The position numbers and the translations under genes are program-made. Below the pieces are notes generated by a model. It did not search any database. It was given only the letters and a program-made list of their open reading frames with translations, and had not been told where the DNA came from. Positions 21,628 through 32,851 of a stretch of 64,000 bases of DNA are shown here, one piece after another. Each line of letters opens with the position of its first letter. Within the stretch, counting starts at the first letter, position 1. The stretch lies in contig JAJTUP010000008.1 in NCBI GenBank assembly GCA_021399435.1, positions 868,001 to 932,000 of the forward strand, in the 5' to 3' direction. The stretch is from Diaporthe sp. PMI_573. Taxonomy: Eukaryota > Ascomycota > Sordariomycetes > Diaporthales > Diaporthaceae.

Positions 21628-23247
21628 TACCGACTGTCGCGACTGTTATGGCCTGAATTTGAGCCTACGTCGCCTGATTTGGAGAATCTGCGAACGAACT
21701 TGATGATATGAAGTCGGACGGATGGACGATATTGCAGGGCAAGTATGATGGTAGGTAGTAGGTGGAGTGACGGGGCTTGATTTTGCATGGCGTATCAAAA
21801 AAGCGTTTCTAGGCAGATTCGGCGGGCCAGGCCGCTCGCTGTCTTGGTTTCAGGGTTGGCGGAAAAAGAAAAATGGGCACGGCACAAAAACAAAAGCATT
21901 GCGACGGGTGTTGGAGTAAAGAGTTGTATTGAATTCGGACTTGATGTGGAGGAACGAAGGCGGAGGAGGAGTGCATTGAGGCACTAGGACTATGTGTTTT
22001 GCTGGGGTTTAATCAGCAATATCCTGCCTCTTCGGGTGAGGCACCCAGGAAGCCAGGCTGTCGCAAACAGGCAGGAACACATACACCCATACATACATAC
22101 AGATGCAGGCCTAGCAGCAGCATTTTTGGCAGCAGCAGACACCGGTGCTGCTGCGAGGTCACGGCGAGGTCAGCTCGAGGACGGCCGATCGAATATTGTC
22201 CCTGCTGTGGAAGCCCGAGGGCCCTTTACTTTTGCCATTTGGCATATGGCATTTCGCACTTGTCGTTAATAGGAGATACCAGATAGTTTCAGCCTATGTT
22301 TCTGAGAAGCAAAACAACTTTTGGATTACTGCACAGATTGAATATTAGTCAGCTTGGCCTGGAGAGCGAAAAGGTAGTACACAGCGGCAACGTCCGTTGT
22401 CCTTTGTTTCGCCCGGCTGCTGTGCCGAGGAGACGATCAGGACGATATAGGCAAACAGCGGGTGGGTCATTGACAAGATCCTGCCAATGCTCGTGATCTG
22501 CCTGGGCCGTGGGTGAGCACGCTCGTGTGGCCGTATTGATCTCTTGGACCGAAATGATGTCGGGAATCGCGTCCGGGCCCAAGATTTAAGAATTATGCGT
22601 CGCGAAGGGAGTGTGGGGATGAACATGGGGAGGACCCCCTGCAACCACTCTGAGGGACACCATTCCCATTGGGCCACGGCAACAGCTCAACGGGGCCTAC
22701 CAGCTTGCAAGGGCAGCTAGGCACGCCGTGGAACGAACGCGCCTGCAAGGTGCAAGGTCCGCGACTAACCAGGTAGCGTCGGCTGCTTGGCCACATGCAG
22801 AGCCGAGGCACGTGTAAATCCCAATTCCCGTCCAGTGCTTGTCGAGCCCGCGAGCCCGCGAGCCCATTCGAACCTTGCAAACTTCCAACCAGCCCAACCC
22901 ACCCATTCACTGCCCAGGACCCTACCGAGTCTATATACAGATCATCACACCACACGACCCCTTCTTACTTACGGCCTGACCGGACTGTCGGGATGTTCCC
23001 GTCCTCGCGACAAGACGCCGTCCTGTCTCGACCCCACCTATCGTAGATAAACGCGTCCTCCCTCGAGTCTATTTCTGTTATACAAGCAGTCCAAGCCGTC
23101 CCAGGCGAAGACCATCGCATTCCGAGGCAGTACCGAGCGTAAGCACTTCTCTCTTGACTTGAGTCTCCATTGCAAGAACAATTGTGGCAAGCCCCAGCTC
23201 GGTCATTTGGGGAATGAAGCAACCAAGGAAGGCAGATCGAAGCAGGA

Positions 23248-23294
<47 letters not shown>

Positions 23295-23458
23295 TCGCCT
23301 CTAACACAGCCATCATTCAGCAATACTACGTGCCGACGACTACCATCAAGCCTGGAAGCCCCAAGCTGACTGTCTCGTCCAGCTTCAAGGACTTCCGAAC
23401 CTCCATATACGCTTCAAGGACCACCCGTTCCCCAACGTCTCCCAGGTCCGATAGGTCT
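21628..23458. other. Intergenic 21.6-23.5 kb
   Basis: About 1.8 kb with no supported gene. It includes a short (CATA)n run near 22088-22102, and the 5' leader of the TMEM135-like gene with a (GGCACA)7 repeat at 23249-23290. Confidence 0.5.
23249..23290 (+). repeat. (GGCACA)7 hexanucleotide repeat
   Basis: Seven perfect 6-bp units in the 5' leader of the TMEM135-like gene. The reading frame through it is open and in phase with the gene, but no in-frame ATG precedes it. Confidence 0.95.
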
Positions 23459-25367
23459 ATGGCCTCCACATCCAGCGGCCGAGGCCAGGGAGGCCGCGCC
23501 GCATCACCAGCTCCTCTCTCGGCCAAGGCCACCAACGACCCAGTCCTCCGCAACACCCTGCGGTACACGATCTCGGCACGCGAATACGCCCTCCTCCACC
23601 GATATGTCTTGTCCAAGTCGCGCCAGCTCAAGAAGCGCGTGCCCACGGTCGAGACCGTCAACCGCATCATGAATGGTGATGCTGGAACCGGCGGCGACAG
23701 GAAGGGCAAGGCAAAAGCCAAGGAGGGTGCCGACCCGGTGGATATGAGCGTCGCAGACGTGGGCAGCACGAGCGCGGGGGTGAATGCCGGGGCTGGCGCC
23801 ATCCTTGGCGCGGACGACTACAACGCGCGCGCCGTGCGGCATTCCATCCGTGTCTTTGCTACCACCGCTGTTGCGCTGAAGGCCTGGGGCGTCATCGCGA
23901 CGAGGTTCATGGGCCAGAAGCAGGACCCGAAGCTGAAAAAGCAGCCGCTTCACAAGTCGCCCGTCTTCCGGCTGTCCCTGTCGCTGAGCAGCATCTTGCT
24001 TCTGTACAGGCTCCTGTTCCGCTTCTTCACCAGGTTGAGGCTGCATATCCTCGACCCATCTGCGGAGCCGTTCAGGAAGAGGAACCCTAGGACCGCGACG
24101 ACCCTCACCTCGCCGTATGCGCCTGCAGTTGGCGCGTCCCTGGCGGGCCTGGCGCTGGGTATATATCCGGCGGAACAGCTTCGCGTCACCGTCGCCATTT
24201 ATGCCATGTTTCGGGCGCTGGAGTTCAGTTGGAATTTTGCCGAGGACGGAGGGTTGGTGTGGGGCAGAGAAAAGAACGGCCGGATGAAGAAGAGGCCGTG
24301 GTGGTTCGGCAGCTATTTGCTTCAGCCTTTCGCGTTTGGCCAGCTCCTGCACTCGTTTGTCTTTGACCTGGACTGCTTTCCTACGGCTTACGGTGACTTC
24401 ATCATGAAGAACTCATCGGCATACCTGCACAAACGACCCCAGGACTACCCTGCGGGCTTGAAGTGGCCAGGCACGCGGGAGGTGGTAGACAGTTTGAGTC
24501 AGATGGCTCGGCTTAATTGGCCGTAAGTCAATCTTCTGTCCGTCGGTGTGATGCAGAACTAACTGTGTGACCAGACCCTATATCTCACCAACTCTTTTCC
24601 CAAACAAGGAAGAGACCCTTCCGCCGACGCTCACGAACATCTCTCCCCTGACAGCTCCGGCACACCCTCTCATCACAGCACTTAGTTGCGCAACCCTGCA
24701 CCCACAGGACCCATCGTGCAGCCGGACGTTCCTGACCTTCTGGCTGCGCTCGTTCCCGCCCCTGACGCGCTTCTTCCTGCTCATCTACTCCGCCTTCCTG
24801 ATCCCCAAGTACAAGGCGCTGTACAACTTCCCCTTCACGACCCTCAACAATCTCGTCATGAACGCGCTGCGCATGACCACCTTCGTGACCGGCTCCATCT
24901 CGACGGCCTGGGCGTCCATCTGCTTCTTCCAGACTTGGCTGCCGCGTTCCTTCCTCTCGACGCAGCGCTTCTTCCTCGGCGGGTTCCTGGCCGGGTTCTG
25001 GGCGTGGGTCGAGCGCCGCCAGGGCCGGGGGGTGTTCCTTTACTCGGCGCGCACATCAGTTGACAGCCTGTGGAAGGTCGGCGTCAAGAGGCGCTGGTGG
25101 AAGGCCATGCGGGCGGGAGACGTGTGGGTCTTCGTGCTGGCTGTCATGATCACGGGCGCCGTGTATGAGAGGGACGCCAGGGCTATCAAGGAGGATAGCT
25201 GGAGGAAGGGGCTGAGCTGGGTTAGGGGGCAGGGGTTCCGCGACTGGGTGATCGAGGAGCAGGACTTGCTCAGTGATGACGATGAGCAGACCGAGGACCA
25301 AGATGGGCAGAGCGATGATGAAAGTCAGTTTGTCGAGAGCGTTGAGTTTGTGGAGCGCCCTGCTTAG
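23459..25367 (+). CDS. TMEM135-family membrane protein
   Basis: Two exons, 23459-24522 and 24575-25367 (intron 24523-24574, GTAAGT...CCAG), give 618 aa. The order matches fungal TMEM135 homologs: an N-terminal helical part (YTISAREYALLHRYV), membrane segments around SLSLSSILLLYRLLF and VGASLAGLALGIY, the RALEFSWN motif (about residue 250), the Cys-containing CATLHPQDPSC segment in exon 2, FWLRSFPP, TTFVTGSISTAWASICFF, and RFFLGGFLAGFWAWVERR. The C-terminus is acidic. Animal TMEM135 is linked to peroxisomes, mitochondrial dynamics and lipid handling; a similar organelle-membrane role is inferred. The ATG at 23459 is the first in frame and directly precedes the conserved part. Confidence 0.9.
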
Positions 25368-26788
25368 TTGGCGGCGCTTTCTGACTTTTGCGAGGTCGCT
25401 GGGGCGCGGTAAGTATGGTAATAACTAGGGGTTGGAGTGCGTGCCCGACGACGCCGTGTGGATTGGAACTTGTATGGATTCATGTTTTATGAGCAACGAA
25501 TGAACTACCTATTGACTACTTTGATGTATTGTTTAATACGCTATTGTTCGAAGAAGAGCCCGGAGGTCGACTGCGGCTCGAATGAAGAGTATAGGGGGGC
25601 TCGGACGCTGCAGCTAGGCGAGCAAATCGAGATTAATCATTGTGGTGTTTCTAGCACCATACCACCCTAGAATGCCTTGCTCGCAACTTCTCTCACGCCG
25701 TGTTCCAGGGTTCACTGAAGATTTCACTTGGTCTGTGGACTGATACCTGCGAAGACCCAACGCCATGCGTGCCAGACGTCTGTTCAAGTCCAGGGACCAC
25801 CAGGACTCAGGTACATTTTCCGTGTCACGCACGCATGGTACTGCCTACCCTGCTGATTCTGAGTTTCATCAAGAACCCAATCAAGACCACGAATGCGTTC
25901 TAAGATTTCATGCTTGCTGTCCCACAAACTTATGGGACTTGCCCTCTGTACAGGGAGCAGGAAGACGCCATGTCAGAACCTGCAGGTAACTACTTCCAAA
26001 TGTCCGCGGACTGCGCCTCGGCAACGACCAACCCAGCAGCGAAGAAAAAAGCATCCCGAATCGTGGAACGACAGCGAGGGTAAACGAGCTTTGTGGACCG
26101 CTGTCCGCGGAGCTCCGTCCCCTGGAGACCCCGGTGGACACAAAAGCGTGACGCGTAAAGGAGCGGGCTGCTGCTGTTTGGCACGACTCGGTGCTGGCCC
26201 GTTGCGTTGAGGAGGGGTTTGATTTGAGAACCGGTGTGGGTCGCATGAGGTTCTATTTTGCGATATTTTCAGTGCGCTGCCAGGTTGGAGGTACATAGGA
26301 CGTGGGAAGTTGGTGGTTGTGGATCGTGTGTTCTCAAATGGCCAGGATGTAATTCTAAACAAAGCTGAAAGATCTAAGATTACTTGATCAGTACAAACTA
26401 CAATCCATCATACAGGATTACCTTGCATGGGAATGATGCTTTATGCCCGGATTACCGGCTAGGCACGACTTTTAACAGAACGGCACGTTAGACCTTCGCA
26501 TTTTACACCTGGATCACTGGAAAGACTTTTTTTTGGGACTTCTGGCATTTTGCATTATTGGAAATATCGGATTGAAGTCATTGGTGCTGTCTAACTATGT
26601 GTCCTATCTTCAATGTTGATCCAGATCATTGATATTCAATCTCACGGTTGACTGGGCCTAACGTTGAGAGACGTGACTGCCCAATCACAGTACCAAGAAC
26701 AGCAGCGGCAGCAAGTAAGACTTTCAGGCCGAAAGGGCCATTTGTTCACTCATAACTTGAATCTCAGGAAATCTCGGAGCGCAGGTGA
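25368..26788. other. Intergenic 25.4-26.8 kb, no gene seen
   Basis: About 1.4 kb between the 3' ends of convergent genes. Open frames near 25.9-26.3 kb overlap on both strands and lack motifs or splice structure. Confidence 0.45.
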
Positions 26789-27493
26789 TCACACATTCTC
26801 GTGGTCCAGTAGTGCCGCCCGCTCATGATCCTCAGTCGGCTCAGTGTCTAAACTGGGCTCCTCAAAAAGCATCTCCTCTGCATATCGTGCAACCATGTAT
26901 GTCAGCATACCCACGAGCATAATCGCCCAACTGACGAGTACTGCTTTTATTATCAGGAATATGCCTTTGGAGCGCTTGAGGTCATGTACGCGGTTAGCGA
27001 TTGGCGCACTCGCGGAAACACTGGCAGAACCCGAGATCCCGCTTTCGCCATTACCATCTTGTGATGGGCTCGTAAGTGACTTTGTGTTGTCAGGACTGGA
27101 ATACGGCATGGTTGCTGCACGAGTCTCGAGAGTCTGAATACCAGCCCAGTCTGGTGTGATATGCTGGACAGATGCCAATTTCGTGGTTCGTCTTCGAATG
27201 TCATCGATGTGCTCATCTCTTGCGTGGGACTCTTGCTTACCGGTAACTTCATAGCCAGTGTACCGATCATGTGAGCTTGGATTGCTCCTTGCGGTGCTTG
27301 GTGGCGGCAGTGATAGTGCTGAACCAGTGTGTGTGACGATCACGGAGCTTGGGACCTGATGGCATACCCCGGAGCCCGTTAATATGAGCAGCGAGAGGAC
27401 AGCTACCAAAAACGCGAGCATGAGAAATGGAGAAAAGGAATAGAGAACAGACATGGGAGATAAATATCTCAGATTGAAATTTCGTGAAATCAT
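26789..27493 (-). CDS. Hypothetical protein with N- and C-terminal membrane segments
   Basis: A single-exon 234-aa frame. Residues 18-41 form a hydrophobic stretch (FSPFLMLAFLVAVLSLLIL) that could be a signal peptide or anchor. A polar, Ser/Thr-rich middle follows, then a second membrane helix near residues 180-203 (IFLIIKAVLVSWAIMLVGML) and a short acidic tail. The layout suggests a small secretory-pathway or plasma-membrane protein. I do not recognise a family. The start could also be the Met at residue 14. Support is limited to length, composition and the two clear helices. Confidence 0.5.
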   Translation of the reverse strand: MISRNFNLRYLSPMSVLYSFSPFLMLAFLVAVLSLLILTGSGVCHQVPSSVIVTHTGSALSLPPPSTARSNPSSHDRYTGYEVTGKQESHARDEHIDDIRRRTTKLASVQHITPDWAGIQTLETRAATMPYSSPDNTKSLTSPSQDGNGESGISGSASVSASAPIANRVHDLKRSKGIFLIIKAVLVSWAIMLVGMLTYMVARYAEEMLFEEPSLDTEPTEDHERAALLDHENV

Positions 27494-28565
27494 CCTTTAA
27501 AATGATTGCAATATCTTAGTAGAGGAGACTTGGGTGTGATCTTTGCACACTTGCACTAACTAGGCGTTTAAGGCTTTGGCAGAAGTTGAAGTAGGAGATA
27601 TACCTTGGAGATGACTGGGAGACTGAACTTGCCTTCTAAAAGCTGGAATTTTCACCCCTGCCACTGATTGCTTTGGACAGCTCGTGAAGAACAGAACATG
27701 AGTCACGAATAGGCCATGGTCACTTGGAATTTGTGAATAGCTATAGTGAATTGTGCCTACTGTAGTAGACTGTTCTGTGACTTCAATTGAGTCCGAATGA
27801 CAGCATCTCGAGTGCTTTCAGGTTGTGCTGACACTGTATCTACACTTGAGGAACAGAAGACAACAGAAGATTTCGCGTCCGTCTGACGGAATGATAGGTT
27901 GTCGAAGAAGCTTTAGAATGAGGCCGGATGGAATGAAGCTCCTCGATCTTTTGCCGAATGAGCATATCGGATCGACACGTCATTTGAAGATATTTCAAAG
28001 GAAATATTTTCAAGGCAGATATCTAGAAAAGATTTCGGGTGGTCAACATGCCACCTGATAGATCCAGCACCTGCATCTCTTGAGGCTGGGGTATGGGAAA
28101 GAGGGAAGGAGAGGGTGCCTGCATTTTTGACCTTCACTGCAGTGCCTAGGTGCCTCTGGACCTGGCTTCAATCAGATGAACGTTGATGTAGACAGGCCGA
28201 GCATGGTAATTGCAGCTTGCAGGCCAAATATTGGCTGCAACCTCTCACTTTGACAGCTGCATCAGATCTCTGGAGCACCTCCTTGCCCATTCTCCCATCA
28301 TTCTTCTCCTTTGACCACGTCCAACCTCTCTCCAACGCGCAGCAGGAAGACTTCATCAGGAACCGTAAGCTTGCTTGACTCGGCCCTATCAACCTGGCCC
28401 AGCGTTACTCTCTTCCTAAATTCCCAACCTCTTCTACCTACCTTTCAAACCATCCCTCCCCTTCCATCAATCACCGCGGCTCTGAAGCAGGTCCATCCTC
28501 CACAGCGATCTTGCCGCACACTAATCTGACAATTTGTTCCAATTGCGTAGCTGCCAATCGGCACC
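27494..28565. other. Intergenic, divergent promoters
   Basis: About 1.1 kb between a minus-strand hypothetical gene and a plus-strand one. C/T-rich segments near 28290-28480 look like a fungal core promoter and leader. No gene seen. Confidence 0.45.
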
Positions 28566-29142
28566 ATGGATGGTGACACGATGGAGTTTGACCGAGACCT
28601 TCAGACAAACCCTGTTGCCGCATTGAAACCCGTCGGCAGCACTGCCGCGAGGCCAGCCCTTGACACCGCAGGTGAGCAACATGTGCCCAGTGTTTGTTTT
28701 TCATCGCCTGATTGTTACTTACGCAACAAGAAACAGGCAAGAACAGCCTCACCACCAGCAATAAGCCCCGACAGAGTAATAGAAAGCAAGATGCACTGGT
28801 GAGTCCCATTCTGTGTCTTTGAGTGGAGTTTGGTCTGACACAGAGCAGCAGGGAGACCTCTTCAGCACCAGAGAATGTGTTGAAGACAACTACACCTCCG
28901 TCGTGGTTGATAGCGATGAAGGTGAAGATCTCTCCACCGCCGGTCTTCCTCCCAAGCGTGTCCGTTTCACAAGAAACATTGCATTCCATCCCAAGATCGA
29001 CCCATCGACCCAGCACCCTAACAACTATCACCCTGCAACCGAGCACCCAGCGTCTCGGTACACAATGTCCCAGTACACAGAAACCCAGGAACCAGCAATC
29101 ATTTCTCAGCAGAGCCCACCGGTACCCCAGCGCAGGGAATGA
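28566..29142 (+). CDS. Small hypothetical protein with a KRVRF motif
   Basis: Probable three-exon gene: 28566-28671, 28737-28798 and from 28846, 28849 or 28852 to 29142 (about 153 aa). Introns are GTGAGC...ACAG and GTGAGT...CAG. The ATG has a good context (CACCATGG). The product is hydrophilic, with an acidic patch (VVVDSDEGED) followed by PPKRVRFTRNIAF. KRVRF matches the RVxF docking motif of protein phosphatase 1, which is short and could be chance. Using the first acceptor (28843) instead moves exon 3 to another frame ending at 29368, with Ser/Thr/Pro-rich composition that looks less coding. The 3' end abuts the antisense protease relic. Family not recognised. Confidence 0.45.
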
Positions 29143-29617
29143 CGTAGACGTTCAATGTGCTGTAGTCGCCCTGCCGCAGAGTCTTGAACCCGCTAGCGTC
29201 CTCGAACTCGTCCCCGAGATCATTAATTGTCCAATTGACATTGATCAGATTGAACGAGATGCCGTGAGGGGCAAATGCGTCGGTGATCACCGCAAATTGA
29301 TCATCTACTTGTTTTTGCTTTCGGAAATCAGTGTCTCCTGGACTCCGCTACGTTCAAGGCAGCCCTGACAAACTCACAGTGGCATTGCCGTCTTCCTAGC
29401 GCTCGGATTTTGCCAGAACGTGAAAGTATGTGTTGACTTTAATTTCTCTCGGGGCCTTGGGTCTCATATTGGAGCGCTCGAGCTCCAACAAGAGCTTGCT
29501 GGCCTCGGTCTGTTCTTCGGTAGGGCTAGGGGTGCCACAAAATCGGGGTCCAGAGCTGCGTTGAGCATTGGTTGAGGCAGCCAGCAAAACCGGCAAGAGG
29601 AGTTGGTTGAGGAACAT
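29130..29617 (-). pseudogene. Relic of a secreted M43B (pappalysin-like) metalloprotease
   Basis: Exon 1 (29617-29378) encodes a signal peptide (MFLNQLLLPVLLAASTNAQ), a CGTPSPTEEQ segment and IKVNTYFHVLAKSE, all typical of fungal MEP1-type extracellular proteases. An in-frame TAG at 29398-29396 interrupts it, but the same frame continues EDGNAT to a GTGAGT donor. Intron 29377-29318 then joins in phase to DDQFAVITDAFAPHGISFNL, another strong family block, and YSTLNVYVI. After that similarity stops, and the HExxHxxGxxH zinc site is absent downstream. So the gene is dead by a nonsense codon and by loss of its catalytic half. CAG to TAG would explain the stop. Confidence 0.75.
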
Positions 29618-30876
29618 GGCGGATCTCAGGTACTTTGATACAAGATGATTGAGGAAAAAGGACGACAGCACAGCTGTTTGAGGTGTTTGAATTTTGCTGA
29701 GCACCGTATACGATAATGATATCTCGAGGCTGGGGCTAAAATGTGTTTGAAGTTTGGATGCATCCTCCAGACACCGCTGGCCAGCTGAGGAGAACATTCG
29801 GTTGTGGGCAATAGCAGCGCCTGCCGAACGGGCTGGCCATCAGTCTCGTGGTAAGAGAGACTGACGAATGTTTTCGTCACACTACCTTCAAGAATAGAAA
29901 GCGCAAACGTGAAGGGAAGTCCTCACAAAGAAGGTTATTGGTCTCGGGCAACTGCAAGGGGCCTCTGTGGCCTGATGCCGGACTCGCACAACTGATGTTC
30001 ATGGTTACCAAAAGTCCAAGGGGAAGTGGGATGCTTGTGCCATTGCAGGCCAGGGGGTTTCCCCTCGAGTCGTTTTCTTCTTGTGCATCGCAGTCGCATG
30101 CAATCTGGCAATTTGGAAATGAAGTCAGCACATGTGTCCAAGTGTCCCAATCATCTCAGCCAGTTGGACATCCGGCATAGCTTTGTGATCGAGTTGAGAA
30201 AGTTACACACATCTAGCATTTATTGTGCGTACAGGACACTACTGCTGTCTCTGCTAATGTGTAAATGCAACTTCAGGAATTGATTCATCCTGTCGGTCCG
30301 TTTTAAGTCATCGCGCTCAGTTCCCTTTTGCGTCCATTCTTGACTCTGCACTCCGCTCATTGGTTGTCAGAGCTGCCTCGTCACCGAGACTGCCTCACCA
30401 ACTTGATAGATAATTACACAATTGCGTGATCAACCGGTTTTATTACAAAACTATCAATGGGGCCCGGATCACTGATCCATTGGACCGATAGTACGGTGGC
30501 TACATTGGATATGTTGAAAAAGAAAGGGGAAAGAAATTGTAGTATACCCAAGTATCCCAGTTGTCATGTAAAGTGGACTTTGGCAAACTTATCAACATGT
30601 ACTTGCTGCATCTCCACCGGACGCTCACAGCATTCTCAACACTCGCTGGCCACAATTGATCACCCCAAATCTTATCTGCGGGGAAGAGGTCTTGGTATCA
30701 CACCATGGGGACAGCATATTTGCTCAACCATTCACCCGAAATCGGCGTAACATCGACATCACGGCCTGGCTTGCTTAGGACAGGATCTTCTCCATCGCCA
30801 AGAAGTCAACACGACGTTGGTGCATAAATACCCTACCAGTCGATATCCCAATCCGCCCCTCGCCGGTACCAAAGAA
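29618..30876. other. Intergenic 29.6-30.9 kb, no gene seen
   Basis: About 1.26 kb between the protease relic and the FAD oxidoreductase. A TATA-like CATAAATA lies at about 30823-30830, some 50 bp before the next ATG. Confidence 0.45.
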
Positions 30877-31995
30877 ATGAGTGCACAAACCCCTCTCATT
30901 TCCGGAGGATCAGAAATGGCCGTCCAAAACAGTCCAAACATCGCCGTCGTCGGCGGCGGCATCGTCGGCGCCTCCATCGCCTGGCACCTGTCGCATGAGG
31001 CGAACGTCACCATCGTGGCCGAAGACATCGGCGGCACGGCGACGCCCAACTCGTTCGCCTGGCTCAACGCGGCCGCCGGCAACGCCAAATTCTACTACGA
31101 CTTCCGGCACCGCTCGATGCAAAGGTGGAAGGAGATGGCAGCCGAGCTGCCGGACCTCCCTATCCACTGGGGCGGGTCGCTCAACTGGAACATGTCGCCC
31201 GACGAGCTGGAGGCGTACCTCGACGAGCACTCGGCCTGGGGCTACGATATTGTGCGTGTGAACAAGACTGAGATATCGCACCGCGAACCCACCCTGCAGG
31301 ATGGCGTTCTGCCGGAATGGGGGCTCTACGTCGCCGAGGAAGGCGCCGTTGAGGCCCATGTTGCCGCGCGCCAGCTCCTCGCCGATGCGGAGGCGAGGGG
31401 CGCCACGCTTCTGAATGAAAAGGTCACCAGTTTTCTCAAGCAGGAAGGCCGCATATCGGGCATCGTTACGGCCGCCGGCGTGGAGGTTAAAGCCGACCAT
31501 GTCGTCCTCGCAGCCGGCGTCGGCAGCGTGCCCCTTCTGGCAACTGAGAACGTCACCCTGCCGGTGACGGGCGTGGCGGGCCTGCTGGTCAACTCAAAAC
31601 CGACGGAGGCGAAGCTGTTGAACGGCATCGTCAACGCGGCGCAGCTTCACCTCCGGCAGACGCTGGACGGCCGCATTCGGTCCGGCTCGGAGTTCTCGGG
31701 CGGGGACCCCGGCGACGACCCACAGAAGACGGCCGAGGAGATGTTCAGCAAGGTTCAGAATGCTTTTGTAGGGGGCGATGAGCTGGTGTTTGATTATTAC
31801 ACCGTGGGGTACAGACCAACGCCGGAGGATGGCTTGCCAATCCTTGGGCCGACGGGGCTGGACGGCCTCACTGTTGCCGTTATGCATTCCGGGGTCACGA
31901 ATGCGGCCATCGTGGGGAAGTTGCTGAGCCAGCAGATTCTCACGGGCGTCAGTGATCCCGCGCTGTCTAATTTCGAGCTTGGTCGGTTCTCTTGA
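30877..31995 (+). CDS. FAD-dependent amino acid/amine oxidoreductase (DAO family)
   Basis: Single-exon, 372 aa. The N-terminal FAD-binding beta-alpha-beta has IAVVGGGIVGASIAWHLS (GxGxxG, about residues 22-39) followed by the acidic strand end VTIVAED. Further DAO landmarks are HVVLAAGVGS in the middle, YYTVGYRPTPEDGLPILGP near residues 308-326, and the C-terminal HSGVTNAAIVGKLL flavin-contact block. Such enzymes oxidise amino acids, sarcosine-like amines or Amadori compounds, releasing hydrogen peroxide. The substrate is not evident, and no peroxisomal SKL-type tripeptide is seen at the C-terminus. The start may be 30877 or the Met at 30916. Codon usage is strongly GC-rich compared with the decayed DNA on both sides. 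Confidence 0.9.
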   Translation: MSAQTPLISGGSEMAVQNSPNIAVVGGGIVGASIAWHLSHEANVTIVAEDIGGTATPNSFAWLNAAAGNAKFYYDFRHRSMQRWKEMAAELPDLPIHWGGSLNWNMSPDELEAYLDEHSAWGYDIVRVNKTEISHREPTLQDGVLPEWGLYVAEEGAVEAHVAARQLLADAEARGATLLNEKVTSFLKQEGRISGIVTAAGVEVKADHVVLAAGVGSVPLLATENVTLPVTGVAGLLVNSKPTEAKLLNGIVNAAQLHLRQTLDGRIRSGSEFSGGDPGDDPQKTAEEMFSKVQNAFVGGDELVFDYYTVGYRPTPEDGLPILGPTGLDGLTVAVMHSGVTNAAIVGKLLSQQILTGVSDPALSNFELGRFS

Positions 31996-32158
31996 AATCG
32001 GGGAAACAAATTGTACATTTACATGAATGTGGGCACGCAGTACAGACTGTTCCATCGTCTTCTGCTGCCTCTTAATTTAATGTACATTACACACACACAT
32101 ATTGCTCCCACACTATATCAAAATTTACAAGTATAAAGAAGTGGTTCTCGCTCTGTTT

Positions 32159-32851
32159 CTAGATACAGTTATAGCATAGGTCGGTGAACTTTGCTGCTGG
32201 TGGAAATACACGACTAAAGAGCAACAGAATATCAATCAAGAGCTCCCGATCCTTCGGGGAGAATGCCACCTCAGAAAGAATCAAGGAAATATGCTCCGGC
32301 CCTATCAAATGATCGATGCGTGCGTTAACGCCCGTCATGTCCGCTAAGTCGCATCTGGTTTCGTCGCACCAGCCGGGAAACACGTCCGCGGGAAACCGAT
32401 CCGCCACGTCTCGCCTCAGGCGAGCGCTAAAAAGATTATAATTGATCTCAATTTGTGCGTTGAGATTATAGACGTGGTACTAATGGTTTGAGTTGTGGCC
32501 GTTCTGCTCTTGAGCGGGCGCAAACACTTCTACAGCCTGGCAGAGGTCGTCAAAGCTTATGCTCTTGTAAACGTCATCAGCATCATGTCGAAGGCTCAGG
32601 CTCTAGTAAAGTTCATCAGCGGTATAGCCGTCCCTTATGTGAACATCCAGCCGGAAAGTATTTTCTGCGTAATAGATAAGAAGTGACTCGGCTCGGATTT
32701 GTTTGCTGACCCGTGTGAGGGCGGGTTGAGCGCCAAGAAGGTCTATGAGGCTGTATCGAGAATAACATGGAAGCTTCCGGGGCATCAGGTTCAAATATCG
32801 CTGGTAGACGTTATTCCTAATTTCCCCAGGGAGTGGGAGAAAAGGGAAGGT
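32159..32851 (-). pseudogene. Decayed F-box-like fungal gene
   Basis: One reading frame on the minus strand runs about 690 bp and is broken by in-frame TAG codons at 32605-32603 and 32482-32480, with another TAG just upstream at 32854-32852. The translation begins LPLPGEIRNNVYQ, the typical start of fungal proteins of the LPxEIRNxIY (F-box-like) class, and contains the class motif QPALTRVSKQIRAESLLIYY. The last part (RFPADVFPGWCDE... to the stop at 32159) is uninterrupted. All stops are explained by CAG to TAG. Such genes form large, variable families in Pezizomycotina. The frame has no frameshift, so decay is recent or selective. Confidence 0.65.

Noticed and set aside
22345..22677. 110-codon minus-strand frame
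   Set aside because: Antisense to other frames, no motif, in the gene-free upstream region of the TMEM135-like gene.
25893..26362. Frames on both strands at 25.9-26.4 kb
   Set aside because: They overlap each other completely and have no recognisable domain or introns.
28823..29368. 181-codon alternative frame of the small KRVRF gene
   Set aside because: Needs the most canonical acceptor, but the composition is Ser/Thr/Pro-rich as in shadow frames and it runs antisense through the protease relic. Kept only as an alternative.
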